Shown in pieces: positions 13,301 to 23,900 of a DNA stretch of 64,000 nt. Position 1 is the stretch's first letter; each line of letters starts with the position of its first letter. The notes beneath the pieces were generated by a model. The model saw nothing but the letters and a program-made list of their open reading frames with translations, did not search any database and was not told where the DNA came from. A program made the position numbers and the translations under genes. The stretch comes from Lunularia cruciata (lineage: Eukaryota > Streptophyta > Marchantiopsida > Lunulariales > Lunulariaceae). The stretch spans positions 71,428,944 through 71,492,943 of the forward strand of contig OX419755.1 of NCBI GenBank assembly GCA_948567375.1, given 5' to 3'.

Positions 13301-13440
13301 GGAAATCACTTCAGAAAATAAAAATTGCCAATAAATGTACCTTGTGACCTTATTGGCTCAATAAGGAAGTAGAGAAGCAAGGGAAGGAAGAAGACAAACA
13401 CGCAAAGATCCCAAAAGGAAAACTCACAATTGATTGTTGT

Positions 13441-13762
13441 GAATGGAGCCCTAGAAAGCAATCAAGTGAGAGTATGAATAGATCCGGGAGCAACAAAGAA
13501 TTTCTTATCTCGCTCTATTGCAATAAGATTGGGAATGGATCTAGAGAGAGATGAGAGTGAAGAAGTAGAGTTACTTAACACGCAAACAGAGAGGATTGAA
13601 TCATTACCTAGATGGATAACACTCTTCATAGGAGAATATCAGGAAGCAATTGAGTGGCAAGTGATACAATCAACTCATTATGATGCAATCTTAGGCATGC
13701 CATTGATGGAACATTATAACCCTATGGTAGATTGGAGGAAGATTGTAGTGAGAACCCATTGA
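13441..13762 (+). pseudogene. Protease of element A
   Basis: Retropepsin-like. The active site reads IDPGATKNFLS, where DSGA is expected, and a stop lies just before it. The later family motif YDAILGMPLMEHYNPMVDW is present and sits at the usual distance, just upstream of RT. Confidence 0.75.
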
Positions 13763-13799
13763 TGGTCAATCATTGGGGTTAAAGAAAAATCACACAGAC

Positions 13800-14810
13800 A
13801 AGAACTGCCTCTATATGTCATAGGGACGGCAACTGTTTGTAAGATTGATAGATGTTTCATGGGTCTAATAAGAGAAGTCCAAAGTGCACAACTTGATGGA
13901 AAAATTCTTGAGAAATTGAAAGATGTGGTGGATGAGTTTCAAAATGTCTTTCTCGATGATATACCCTCAAGATTACCACCAAAAAGGATTACCACCAAAA
14001 AGGAGAGTAGATCATAAAATTGAGATACTCTCGGGGAAGATACCTCCTTGTAAGGCCCCATATCGCCTATCACCTCATGAGTTGGAAGAGTGTAAGACTC
14101 AAATTGAGGAGATGCTACAGAAAGGGTTCATCTAACCTAGCATATCACCATATGGGGCTCCTATCTTCTTTGTGAAGAAGAATGATGGTACAATGCGCAT
14201 ATGCATTGACTATCAAGGTCTCAATTAGCAAACAATGAAAAATAAATACCCCTTACCTCACATGGATGACCTATTTGATCAACTCCATGACGCAAGATAA
14301 TTCACCAACTTAGACTTGCAGAGTGGTTACAATCAAATCCAAATTATGTGTACAAAACTGCCTTTTGAACCAAGTATGGCCACTTCGAGTATCTTGTGAT
14401 GCCTTTTGGCCTCACCAATGCACCTGCCACTTTCATGAGTCTAATGAATGACATATTTTTTCCATACTTGGATAAGCTTGTTATTGTCTTCTTGGACAAT
14501 ATCTTAGTATACAATAGCACAATGATAGAACACAAACAATATCTAAGAGAAGAGTTTCAAATTCTAAGACAGAATTGATTGTATGCCAAAATCTCAAAGT
14601 GCAAGTTTGGTAAGTTTGAAGTAGACTACTTAGAGCATAGAGTAAGTGTAGAGGGCATTCAAGAATTGATGGATAAAATAGAGGTCATTCAAAAATGGAT
14701 TTCCCCAGAAGATCAGACTCAACCCAAGAGCTTCTTAAGGTTGACAGGATTCTATCATAGATTTGTCAAGGACTTCTCCAAGGTTGCATAGCCTTTAACG
14801 GTACTACTTG
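13800..14810 (+). pseudogene. Reverse transcriptase of element A
   Basis: Coding blocks in two frames: PPCKAPYRLSPHELEECK (about 14040), [21 protein letters not shown] (about 14150), [12 protein letters not shown] (about 14400) and the catalytic block VFLDNILVY. In the last block the second Asp of the usual FLDD is Asn (AAT, 14498-14500). There is an in-frame stop after KGFI and frameshifts around 14280-14400. The thumb and connection part, 14579-14791, remains readable. Confidence 0.85.
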
Positions 14811-15330
14811 GCAAGGGGAAGACGTAGACATGAGGAACCGCACAAGAGTTGGCCTTTCAAGAATTGAAAGCCACCTTACTACATGCACCAATCTTGAAGT
14901 GGTATGACCTAAAACATCCAATCAAGTTGGCTATAGATGCATCAAGCGTAACAATAGGAGCAATCTTACAACAAGGGTGGCATGACGGATAACATCCAAT
15001 TGTATATTTCTCTCAAAATTTATTACCGGCAGAGCGCAACTACCACACCACAAAACGAGAAGAGCTGGCCATTGTACTTGCAATTAAGCATTGGAAGCAC
15101 TATCTAGGCAAGAAGGCATTTATAGTAGAGACAAACTACAAACCTTTAGTCTACCTTGAGATGCAAAAGGATTTATCTCATCGCAAGATTTGGTGAGCAA
15201 AGTGGCACCAATGCTTCAACATGACAATCACCTATGTGGAAGGTAAGAAGCAACTTGCAGATGCATTCACCCACATGCCAATGGCAAACAACTTGGTGGG
15301 AAAGGTTAAGATTAACCCATAATTCTGGCC
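14811..15330 (+). pseudogene. RNase H of element A
   Basis: Readable as LAIDASSVTIGAILQQ ... YHTTKREELAIVLAIKHWKHYL ... VETNYKPLVYLEMQ. The usual third acidic residue (TDHKPL) is Asn (AAC, 15134-15136). Stops interrupt the frame. It ends with the typical YVEGKKQLADAFT linker to integrase. Confidence 0.8.
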
Positions 15331-16050
15331 AAAGATTTTGGCTGCTACAAAAACTGATCTATGGATTGTAGAAGGCAATCATCCAAAGGCATCACCAGCA
15401 TCTAAGGACTCACCTTTCATGATGGAAAATTATGGATCCCAAATGTCCCAAAATTACGCACCACCACTCTAGCATAATGTCATGATTTGGCCATTGCAGG
15501 TCATGTCGGAGTGGACAAGACCTTGGATGCAATCCAACGTCATTACTATTGGCCCAAGATGAGCAACAATGTGATGGACTACGTGTACAATTGCCTACTT
15601 TGTCAATAGAACAAAGTTTCTAATCAAGCTCCTGCATGGCTACTTCAAGCTCTCCACACTCCTACCCAACATTGGGAACAAGTGAGTATGGATCTCGTTT
15701 GTGAATCACCCACGACCACCTCAAGGTTTGACTCCATTGTGGTCTTTGTGGACCGGCTCAACAAAATGATTCATATACGCCCTACTCCCAAGGATGTGAC
15801 TGCTCCACAACTAGCTCAATTATATTTAGATGCAATCTTCTCTCACCATGGCTTGTCTTGAGTACTCATCACCGATAGAGGCAATAAGTTCTCCAGTTTG
15901 TTTTGGCAAACACTCTTTGGTTTCTTCAAAACCAAGTTGGCCATGTCCACAGCTTACCACCCACAAACAGATGGACAAACAAAGCGGGCTAATTGCATGA
16001 TTGAAGACATGTTACGCGGCTTCACCTTAGTAGAGCAAGAGAGGTGGGAC
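15331..16050 (+). pseudogene. Integrase of element A, N-terminal and core part
   Basis: The HHCC zinc region (AGHVGVDKTLD ... CLLCQ) and catalytic core (SMDLVCE; VLITDRGNKF; YHPQTDGQTKRANCM) are recognisable. The third catalytic residue, normally Glu in QTERVN, is Lys (AAG, 15982-15984). The frame is cut at 16050 by element B and resumes at 23901 in the expected codon. Confidence 0.85.
16047..16050 (+). repeat. Target site duplication of element B, left copy (GGAC)
   Basis: GGAC directly precedes the TG of the left LTR. The matching GGAC lies at 23897-23900, directly after the right LTR. The A integrase codons continue exactly when one copy and the element are discounted. Confidence 0.85.
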
Positions 16051-16750
16051 TGTAACGCCCATTTATGCATGTGTGTGTATTTTGATATTTAGCTTGGTAT
16101 TACAAGTACTTAAGAGATATTATTTATATAGAGATAAAAGATGGTTCTATATTAGTCATGGTTAGCTAAAGTTAGTCATAGCTAAGATAGAGGGGACCTT
16201 ACTTTAGAGGAAGTAGAAAAGATGAGCACCGCTATTTTGGATTTTAGTGTGTTGACTTGGTATTATTCCTAGGTGTTTGGCTTTGAGGAAAGAGTTGAGA
16301 ACTCTTGGGCCCGTTAGCCTTTTTGTTTTGGATTCTTCTTTAGTCCAAGATAGCCCATGTGAAGGAATCCTGAAGGAATCCTGACTTAGTGGTTGGGTCA
16401 AGATAAGACCACATGCTTAGGGGAATATGCCCATGTGAATGGATATTCCTTTCTACTTTTTGACTTTACTTGACTTTTAGTCTAGTAACTTGAGTTACTA
16501 CGGTAATTAGTAACTTTGGTACGTAACTATTTCACAAGTATATAAACAAGGGGTGAGGAAATACTCATCATCCTTTCATTTGCAACTATCTCTCTCTCAT
16601 TGAGTTCTCTAGTGAGCAATGTCTTGAGTCTTGGAGTGTTAGCCTTGGAGGAGTATGATGGAGTTGGGGTTCCTTGCCTTCTTAGTCTATGGTGCGCTAC
16701 CATAATAGCCATCAGAGGTTCATCCTGAGTGAGAGATAGGCCGGCTCACA
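16051..16750 (+). repeat. 5' LTR of element B
   Basis: TGTAACGCCC ... CCGGCTCACA. A TATA-like TATATAAAC at 16539-16547 is the probable core promoter. Confidence 0.92.
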
Positions 16751-16754
16751 TTTT

Positions 16755-16771
16755 TTGTTCCATTGCCGGGA
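16755..16771 (+). promoter_or_regulatory. Primer binding site of B, tRNA-Asp type
   Basis: TTGTTCCATTGCCGGGA starts four bases after the LTR and resembles TGGCGCCGTTGCCGGGGA, the complement of the plant tRNA-Asp 3' end, especially in the block TTGCCGGG. The sister element C has TGGTTCCGTTGC at the same place. Confidence 0.65.
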
Positions 16772-16791
16772 CCTCTCTAGAAGGCAAGATA

Positions 16792-16962
16792 ATGTTCCGC
16801 GTTCAATTCTACATTAGGCAGAAGGAGGCTATGAGAGCTCACTTGGAGAGAACATTAGGAGAGGAGATAGCTGAACTTATGTTAGAGAACCAAGATCCAT
16901 TTGTATACCCTGTAGTTCATTATGATGTCTTTGAGGTGATTTTGTACATCTTGTACACATGA
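16792..16962 (+). CDS. Small conserved ORF after the PBS (ORFa) of element B
   Basis: 56 codons from ATG 16792, starting MFRVQFYIRQKEAMRAHLER and ending ...DVFEVILYILYT. The same reading frame is open in element C (44330-44548, minus). Between the copies many changes are silent (TAC/TAT, AGG/AGA, ACA/ACT, GGA/GGG, GAG/GAA), which suggests past protein-level constraint. I recognise no domain. It could be a leader peptide, a gag N-terminus joined by splicing, or an accessory protein. Confidence 0.5.
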   Translation: MFRVQFYIRQKEAMRAHLERTLGEEIAELMLENQDPFVYPVVHYDVFEVILYILYT

Positions 16963-17593
16963 GAGGAATTGGAGAGATTGTGTGAAGTGGATTGCAAAAT
17001 TTGGAGATTAAGGTGATTTTGGGCAAAATCTCAAGTTTGAGATCTGGACTTGAAATTTATACAAATGATAGCTTGGGTTATCTTTCGATTAGCACACTTG
17101 AAATTATTGTGATAGCTACTAAGCGCACTGGGCTAGAATTTTTGAAAGTTGATAGGGTAAAGTGCTCCCGTAACTGCATGCTCTCTGGAAAATTGTACAG
17201 AGTCTGCCATTTCTTCAATTGCTAGTGAATTGACCTGAAAATTTCCAACAAAATTCAGCGCATCATATCCTACCTGCTGCTACAAAAATTAGAGAGAGAT
17301 TGTTCTTGTGCAGGGAGTTATAAGTTTTTGAAGTGAGGGGGTGGTTTTCAGACCAAATCTGAAATATGTGTGCTGAATAGAAAGGTGTCTAAGCCAAATA
17401 GCTTGATGAAAAGATCTGAAATTCTGGAGGGAGGGACACCCTAGAGTTGTAATCAAGTGTGAAAAATTTCAGAGGACTGCTACATACGGGTTGGGAGATT
17501 TGAGTGACATTGTGAGGAAGGGTTAATTCTGCAGAGTGGAGATCTCATGCATGAGGAGTTTGAGATCAACAAAAAGTATGTTTGAGTGTTTAG
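16963..17593 (+). other. Untranslated leader of element B
   Basis: Between ORFa and the zinc-knuckle ORF I see only short frames (one of 77 codons at 16992-17225 without motifs). The matching region of element C is 43740-44330. Confidence 0.5.
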
Positions 17594-18094
17594 ATTCATC
17601 TTGGGAACATGGAGTGTCATCAAGAGTGGAAATTGAGATTATGAAAGGTTCCCCAAGGGTTTGACGTGATTGTAGGGGTGGATTTGAGGAAAAGAGAGTT
17701 TACAATAGAATTTGAAGAGAGTATTGAGAGGATCCAAAAACCTACACCACTTGGAGGAAAGAGTGAGTCTAATTGCTTTCTGTGTGGAGAGAAGGGACAT
17801 AAGGCAAGTTCATGTCCATTGAACTTTGAGAGCAAGAGATTGAGGGAAAAGAGAGGCTTACTTGACTTGGGTTTGCATTTTGGACCTTCTTCACCAGGAT
17901 TGGGAGGAAGAAGATCTAAGACCAAGGAGTTGTGTGAGGTTTGTGGAGTTGAAGGACTTCCAAAAGGACATCCAAAAGGACATGAGTGTAGTGGAGTAAA
18001 ATCACTTTTGGAGACTTTGGTGAATGATCTTGGAGAGAGTCTTAGTACAGCTACAGAAATACTACCACCTTCATCAGCTAGTTCTCAAGATTAG
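17594..18094 (+). CDS. Zinc-knuckle ORF upstream of gag (ORFb) of element B
   Basis: Readable from MIVGVDLRKREF at 17666 to a TAG at 18092-18094 (142 codons). A CCHC box CFLCGEKGHKASSC lies in the first half and a second Cys/His cluster (CEVCGVE ... KGHEC) follows, containing a PKGHPKGH duplication absent from C. The sister copy in C (43386-43715) reads further upstream in frame (QGSQEFEVIVGVDL). B has one extra C in that stretch, which breaks the original start. The ORF precedes the normal gag and is separate from it. It probably binds nucleic acid, but its role is unknown. Confidence 0.55.
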
Positions 18095-18330
18095 TGATGG
18101 GGATAATCTTTCAACCTATGGATAAACTATCCATGAGGGTTCGATTAATATGCACTCTAGGATTTGATGTTCCTATAGAAATCTTGGAGCAACCTGAACC
18201 TTTTGTGTTCTTTAGGGTGTATTACTCTCAAATGGTGTTAGTCATGTATATACTTTATTAGTTATAGAGTGAGAGAAAAGAAAAGAGAAAAAGAAAAATT
18301 GAGAGAAGAGAAAGATAGTGAGAGGTTAAG

Positions 18331-19318
18331 ATGGGGAAACTTTTGGTTTTCTTTGGCAAGGATGGAGAAGATCTGGAGGCCTTTGTGTGAGAATTCAAGA
18401 GAGCTTGCATAGGAAACAATGAGAGGAGGAAGAATAAGTGGGCCTCATTATTACCAAATTTCTTTGAGGATGCAACACTTACATGGTATGAGTCAGAATA
18501 CCAAAAGAGAGAGAGGAGAGATGGGGAAGAGGAGTCTTGGGAGACTTTGACTTCAGCACTCATTGAGAACTTTCTTCCTGATGAGAGTTATGAGAGATTG
18601 ATGAGTGAGGTTACCTTTCTCAAGCAAGGAGATGGAGAGAAAGTGAGAGTCTATGTGGAAAGAGTGGAAAAGTTAGAGTCTAGATTTTGCATAGTGTTGA
18701 GGAAGGGTGGGGATGATGTGGAGACTACAATTATTGGCATAGGGGCCATGCTCACCAAGAATTTTGTGGGAGGGTTGAGACCACAAATTAGAAACAAGGT
18801 GAGATATGAGAAACCTTCTTCCAAGGTTGAAGCTATCAAGATTGCAATTCGTATGGAGGAGAGTTTGGAAGGGGATGAGAGTGATTTGGTGGTGAAGGAA
18901 GTTGTGCATCCTCCTCAAGGCTACAAGTATGGTGGAAATTCTGATACTTTGGTGACAAGGGTTTCACCACAAGTAGTAGTTGCTCCAATTCTTGCACCTC
19001 CACCAAAGGATCCACTTCAAACCATCACAAAACAACTTGTGGATCTCAAGATCAATGTGGTGCAACTATGGGAGAAGAGAGAGGTGGATCAGAATGTAGG
19101 GAGAGGGCCTAGGAGTTATGGAAACTATCCATATAGAGAAGTTCAACCAGCCAAAAATTTCAATGATAAAATTTTTTTGGTTGTGGAGGAAGAGGCCATA
19201 TCCAAAAGAATTGCCCAAATTCCACTTACCATGGAGGACGAGTTATGAGGAAGCCAATAGAGGGAAAGAGGGTGGTAGTGAAACCCAAGTGGTTCCTAAT
19301 CCAAAAAAGGTAAGGAGA
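18331..19318 (+). pseudogene. gag of element B
   Basis: ATG 18331 (MGKLLVFFGKDGEDLEAFV) runs into a TGA at 18388-18390 where element C has Arg. It then continues open through the retrotransposon gag core (SLLPNFFEDATLTWYES; LTSALIENFLPDESYERLMSE; LKQGDGEKVRVYVERVEKL). The zinc knuckle is reached by a frame change and reads FFGCGGRGHIQKNC: the first Cys is Phe (TTT for TGT). It gives the capsid/nucleocapsid of the element. Confidence 0.85.
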
Positions 19319-19332
19319 TAGCATCTATAGAT

Positions 19333-20085
19333 GTGGTGGAGAGCAAGTATGAGAAGAGAGAGTGCTCAAACTCCAAGAGTCTTAATTTGGAGCTTTTTGC
19401 ACAAGAGAAGAAGAGAGCTCGTTTTGCAGAGGATGTTCACTCTTCTCAAGGATTTACTCCAAGCAAGGATACTCCTATGTCTACTAGGAGCACTTGCACC
19501 TCAACACCATCAACAACAAAGACTCCAAGGAAGAAGTTGGGGATGGAGGACTTCTTGATCTCAAAGCAACAATGGAACTACAATGTGTTGGAGGATGTTG
19601 GTTGTCACAAGGCTAACATCACTGTGGGCCAATTGATTGCTTTGAACCCTATCTTGAGAAAGGAGCTTAGAGGTGGTTTGAGTTCTACAAGGAGCAAGAG
19701 GAAGAAGAAGGCAAAAAATCCAATGTCAATGGGGGTGGTGGATGCCAAGCCAACACCATGGGAGGCTTGTGAATATACCTCCAAGATCGATGTGAGAGTG
19801 AATGATCACAACATCAAGGATGCACTTGTTGATGGAGGATCAGCAGTGAATGCCATGTCAGAAAGGTTGATGAAGAAGTTGGGTATGATACCCTCAAGAC
19901 CTTCAACATTTTTGGTGAGCATGGCAAACAAGCAACAAGTTCGACCAGTAAGGGTGATCAATAAAGTGGTAGTTTTAGTTATGGGAGTTCAAAATCTCAT
20001 GACTTTCCAAGTCTTGAAGGATTCAAGCTATGACTTACTTCTTAGGAGGCCATGGTTGAGAGCAGCACGCACAATTGATAGATGA
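19333..20085 (+). pseudogene. Protease region of element B
   Basis: 250 open codons: a Ser/Thr/Lys-rich spacer, then MEDFLISKQQWNYNVLEDVG and a retropepsin core with DALVDGGSAVNAMSERLMKKLG and SSYDLLLRRPWLRAARTI. The active site reads D-G-G-S where D-[ST]-G-[AS] is usual. The frame ends in a TGA (20083-20085) at a position that is Trp in element C. Confidence 0.8.
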
Positions 20086-21375
20086 CACAAAGGGTACTTG
20101 AGGATTGGGCCATCAAACCATAGGGTCACAGTTCCTATAACTAACACCGCCAACACTTCACATTCAGATACACCATCTTCAGATTATTAGGAATCAGATT
20201 CTGAAGAAGGAGCTTCAGGTGTGGACACAAGCATGGAAGAGGAGACTTCCACGGAGGAGGATAAATCTAAATCTAATTCAGATGTGTATCCTTTGTGTGC
20301 TATGGATTTTGCACCTAAGCCAGAGGTTTTGAAGGACCTAGATAAATCACCATTGACACTTGAGGAGGTAGAGAGAAGGTTATCTACCCTCAAGTATGGT
20401 CCAAATGTTACCAAGGAGGAGAAGGTGAGATTTGAGGAGATTTTCCGCAAGTTCATCCATGTGTTTGCTTTTAGTTACAAGGATTTGAAGGAAGTCACCT
20501 TGGAGGAGCACAAGATAGAGATGGAGTCACATGCAAGACCAATCCGCCAAAAGCAATGTCATATTAGCCCACCAATATCTTTGGTTGTGAAGGAGGAGAT
20601 TGATAAGCTCAAGGAGGCTGGATTTATCTTTGAGGTAGAGAATTCAGAATAGGTGTCTCCAATTGTCATTGTGAAGAAAAAGAATAGCAAGCTTCGGGTA
20701 TGTGTGGATTACAAGAAGCTCAATGCTGTTACCAAGAAGGACTACTACCCATTGCCATTCATTGATGAGATCTTAGAGGAGGTTGCAGGTCATGAGAGGT
20801 ACAGTTTTGGAGATGGTTATAGTGGATATAACCAAATCAAGATTGCACCATAGCATCAACAACTCACCACATTCACCACACCTTGGGGAACTTACGCTTT
20901 CAAGGTCATGCCTTTTGGGCTTTGCAATGCTCCAGCCACATTCCAACGGTTCATGAACAAGGTATTTGAACCTTTCATTGGGAAATTTATTAGAGACTTC
21001 ATTGATAACTTTTGTGTCTATGGGAGCAAGGAGGAGCACTTTGAGCACCTAATCAAAGTCTTGCAACGCTTGGATGAGGCAAATGCATCACTCAACCCAA
21101 AGAAGTGCATTTTTGGATGTGAAGAAGGTCTACTTTTGGGGCACATCATCTCCAAGGATGGAATAGCAGTTGATCCTGAGAAGGTGAGGAAAATCTCAAA
21201 CCTTCCATTCCCTTCAAGCTTGACAAAGTTACACCAATTCTTGGGGATGGTTGGATACTATAGGAGGTTCATCTTCTCATTTTCCAACAAAGCTTATGCA
21301 TTGACCATCGACATGAAGAAGGGTGTAGATTACATGGTGATTTTGGAGGACAAGGAGGGTTCTCAAAGCTTTTGA
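20086..21375 (+). pseudogene. Reverse transcriptase of element B
   Basis: Three open stretches separated by single stops (TAG 20188-20190, TAG 20650-20652, TAG 20851-20853). Two of these are Trp in element C. Motifs: ARPIRQKQCHISPPISLVVK, VSPIVIVKKKNSKLRVCVDY, MPFGLCNAPATFQRFMNKVF and the catalytic block FIDNFCVYGS, where FIDD is expected (AAC at 21007-21009). The thumb region (KLHQFLGMVGYYRRFI) is intact. A frameshift near 21360 precedes RNase H. Confidence 0.9.
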
Positions 21376-22033
21376 GGAGCTCAAGCAATCCCTTGTTGTA
21401 GCTCCAATTCTTGCTAAGCTTGATTGGAGTAAGCCTTTCATCCTCTACACTAATGCTTCTAATGTAGCTATAGGATGCACTCTTAGTCAATTAGACCAAG
21501 ATAGGCATGATCATCCAATTTATGCTAGTAGGCAGATGGTTGCAGCAGAGAAGAACTACTCTGTCACGGAGAGAGAAGGGTTTGCAGTGATCTTTGGCCT
21601 CAAGAAGTTTAGACACTACTTGATTGGAGGGAAAGCCACCATTGTCACGGATCACAAGGCTTTGAAATACATCTTCAACAAGCCTAATGTTGAAGGAAGA
21701 CTAGCAAGGTGGATGATATTCTTGTCTGAGTATGACTACACCATTGAGGATAGGCCAAGAAAGAAACATGCAAATGCTGATTTGTTATCTAGAGCCTATG
21801 ATCATGATGGAGATGAGCCAGTGGATGATTCCTTCCTAGATGAGGAACTCATGACAATCTCAATCACTCAAGAGGTTCCAATGGAGTACAAGGAGATTGT
21901 GGATTTTGTGACAAGAGGTAACTATCCAAAAGGGATGCCTGCTAGGGAGAGGAAGGCCCTTGCAGCAAGATCTAGACCTTACACAATGGTGGAGGATATT
22001 CTTTTTCACCAAGGAGTAGATGGTCTACTTTGA
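21376..22033 (+). pseudogene. RNase H of element B
   Basis: PFILYTNASNVAIGCTLSQ ... NYSVTEREGFAVIFGLKKFRHYL ... IVTDHKALKYIFNKP ... EDRPRKKHANADLLSR. The first catalytic Asp (LYVD in C) is Asn (AAT, 21452-21454). The frame is open from 21536 to a TGA at 22031-22033. Confidence 0.88.
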
Positions 22034-22735
22034 AGAGCAGTGGGTAAGGAAGAGTCTATCCTACTCATAAAGGAGTTTCATGAAGGTTTAGTATATGGAG
22101 GACACTTTGCAGGAAAGGTGACTGCTTTCAAGATTCTAGATGCAGGTTACCATTGGAGAGGGATTTTCAAGGATTGTCTTGATTATTGCAAAACTTGTCA
22201 TGTTTGTCAAGCTTTTGCTAGAAAGTCTACATCCACTCCACCACTTAGATCAAGTCCATTGCTAGGACCTTTTGAGAAGTGGGGAATTGATTTTGTAGGT
22301 CCTCTCAATAGAACCCCAAGGAACAATCGGTACATTGTGGTAGTTATTGATTACCTTACCAAGTGGGTTGAGGCTAGACCATTGAGGGACAAGAATGAAG
22401 ATGAAGTGGGTAGATTTCTTTATGAACGCATTATCACTAGGTTTAGATGCCCTTTGGAGTTGGTTTCTGATAGAGGAGGAGAGTTTACAAGAAGCATTAC
22501 TACAGCCATGCTACGACATTTCTCTATCACACATAGAGTAACTACATCTTATAAGCCAAATTCCAATGGCTTGGCAGAGAGAACCAATCAGACCTTGTGC
22601 ATGATGTTGGCCAAAGATGCAGAAATGGAGAGGGCTAAACATCATTGGGACAAGAGGATTCATGCAATTTTGTGGGAGTATAAGACAACCATGAAGACTT
22701 CCACCGGATATTCTCCATTTGGTATATGGTATTGA
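22034..22735 (+). pseudogene. Integrase core of element B
   Basis: Open for 231 codons. Zinc-binding H-X7-H and CKTCHVC are present. The DDE triad is intact: WGIDFVGPL, LVSDRGGEFT, NSNGLAERTNQTL. It is preceded by a stop at 22031 and ends at 22735 by a frame change inside the FQLVYG region. It would insert cDNA into the genome. Confidence 0.9.
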
Positions 22736-23183
22736 GTCTACCTTACCTATTCACTTTGATCTTCCTACCTTCCAAAGTATTCATAGGAGATTGAATAAAG
22801 CACAAGGAGGTGATGCAAAGAAGTCAAGGAAGGATCAACTCATGGAGTTGGAAGAGGCAAGAGTAGTTGCTATGGTTTGAGTGGAGCAAGCCCAAAGGAA
22901 ACAAAAAGAGAGCTATGACAAGAGGCAAAGAAAGAAGAAGGTGGAGACTTTCAAAGAAGGTGATTGGGTAATGTTGTTTGATTCCATTCAATTCAAGAGA
23001 GTGCAAAAGAAGTTTTTGCCTAAGTACTTTGGACCTTTCATAGTGGAGAAGGTGTGGGGCAATTACACCTATGATCTCAAGGAGTTGGGAGGAAGACACT
23101 TTGATAGGATTAACCATGATAAGTTGAAGATGTACCATAGAAGGCAGAGAGACCTTCACTTTGAGGACAAAGTGAAAACTTAG
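22736..23183 (+). pseudogene. Integrase C-terminal (GPY/F-like) domain of element B
   Basis: After a TGA near 22878, an open frame 22881-23183 reads DWVMLFDSIQFKR ... KFLPKYFGPFIVEKVWGNYTY ... RINHDKLKMYHRRQ. This is the GPY/F-type integrase end. The stop at 23181-23183 lies 12 bp before the 3' LTR, so there is no chromodomain. Confidence 0.85.
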
Positions 23184-23195
23184 TCCGGGGGTAAA
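23184..23195 (+). promoter_or_regulatory. Polypurine tract region of B
   Basis: TCCGGGGGTAAA directly before the 3' LTR, the usual place for the plus-strand primer. Confidence 0.6.
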
Positions 23196-23896
23196 TGTAA
23201 CGCCCATTTGTGCATGTGTGTGGTATTGTGATATTTAGCTTGGTATTACAAGTACTTAAGAGATATTATTTATATAGAGATAAAGGATGGTTCTATATAA
23301 GTCATGGTTAGCTAAAGTTAGTCATAGCTAAGATAGAAGGGACCTTACTTTAGAGGAAGTAGAAAAGATGAGCACCGCTATTTTGGATTTTAGTGTGTTG
23401 ACTTGGTATTATTCCTAGGTGTTTGGCTTTGAGGAAAGAGTTGAGAACTCTTGGGCCCGCAAGCCTTTTTGTTTTGGATTCTTCTTTAGTCCAAGATAGC
23501 CCATGTGAAGGAATCTTGAAGGAATCCTGACTTAGTGGTTGGGTCAAGATAAGACCACATGCTTAGGGGAATATGCCCATGTGAATGGATATTCCTTTCT
23601 ACTTTTTGACTTTACTTGACTTTTAGTCTAGTAACTTGAGTTACTACGGTAATTAGTAACTTTGGTACGTAACTATTTCACAAGTATATAAACAAGGGGT
23701 GAGGAAATACTCATCATCCTTTCATTTGCAACTATCTCTCTCTCATTGAGTTCTCTAGTGAGCAATGTCTTGAGTCTTGGAGTGTTAGCCTTGGAGGAGT
23801 ATGATGGAGTTGGGGTTCCTTGCCTTCTTAGTCCATGGTGCGCTACCATAATAGCCATCAGAGGTTCATCCTGAGTGAGAGACAAGCCGGCTCATA
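23196..23896 (+). repeat. 3' LTR of element B
   Basis: Nearly identical to 16051-16750. The final CA is changed to TA. GGAC follows at 23897-23900 (right target duplication). Confidence 0.92.
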
Positions 23897-23900
23897 GGAC

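Larger units (their letters stand above)
16051..23896 (+). mobile_element. Element B: young Ty3/gypsy element, tRNA-Asp type
   Basis: A complete 7.85-kb element inserted in A with GGAC on both sides. LTRs of 700 and 701 bp differ at about 13 positions by eye. Order: LTR, PBS, small ORF, zinc-knuckle ORF, gag, protease, RT, RNase H, integrase with GPY/F-like end, PPT, LTR. No chromodomain is present. The tRNA-Asp-type primer site and lack of chromodomain point to the non-chromovirus (Athila/Tat-like) side of plant gypsy elements, by inference. At least six in-frame stops and changed catalytic residues make this copy defective. A sister copy is element C. Confidence 0.92.

Noticed and set aside
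18258..18563. Minus-strand ORFs opposite gag of B (and 42793-43098 opposite gag of C)
   Set aside because: Leu/Ser/Phe-rich shadow frames created by the purine-rich gag coding strand; conserved only because gag is conserved.
16051..23896. Idea that B was already dead when it inserted, because its LTRs are nearly identical while pol has many stops
   Set aside because: About 1% change per LTR predicts dozens of changes over the coding region. With a strong G-to-A/C-to-T bias, several stops are expected, so the data do not separate the two histories.
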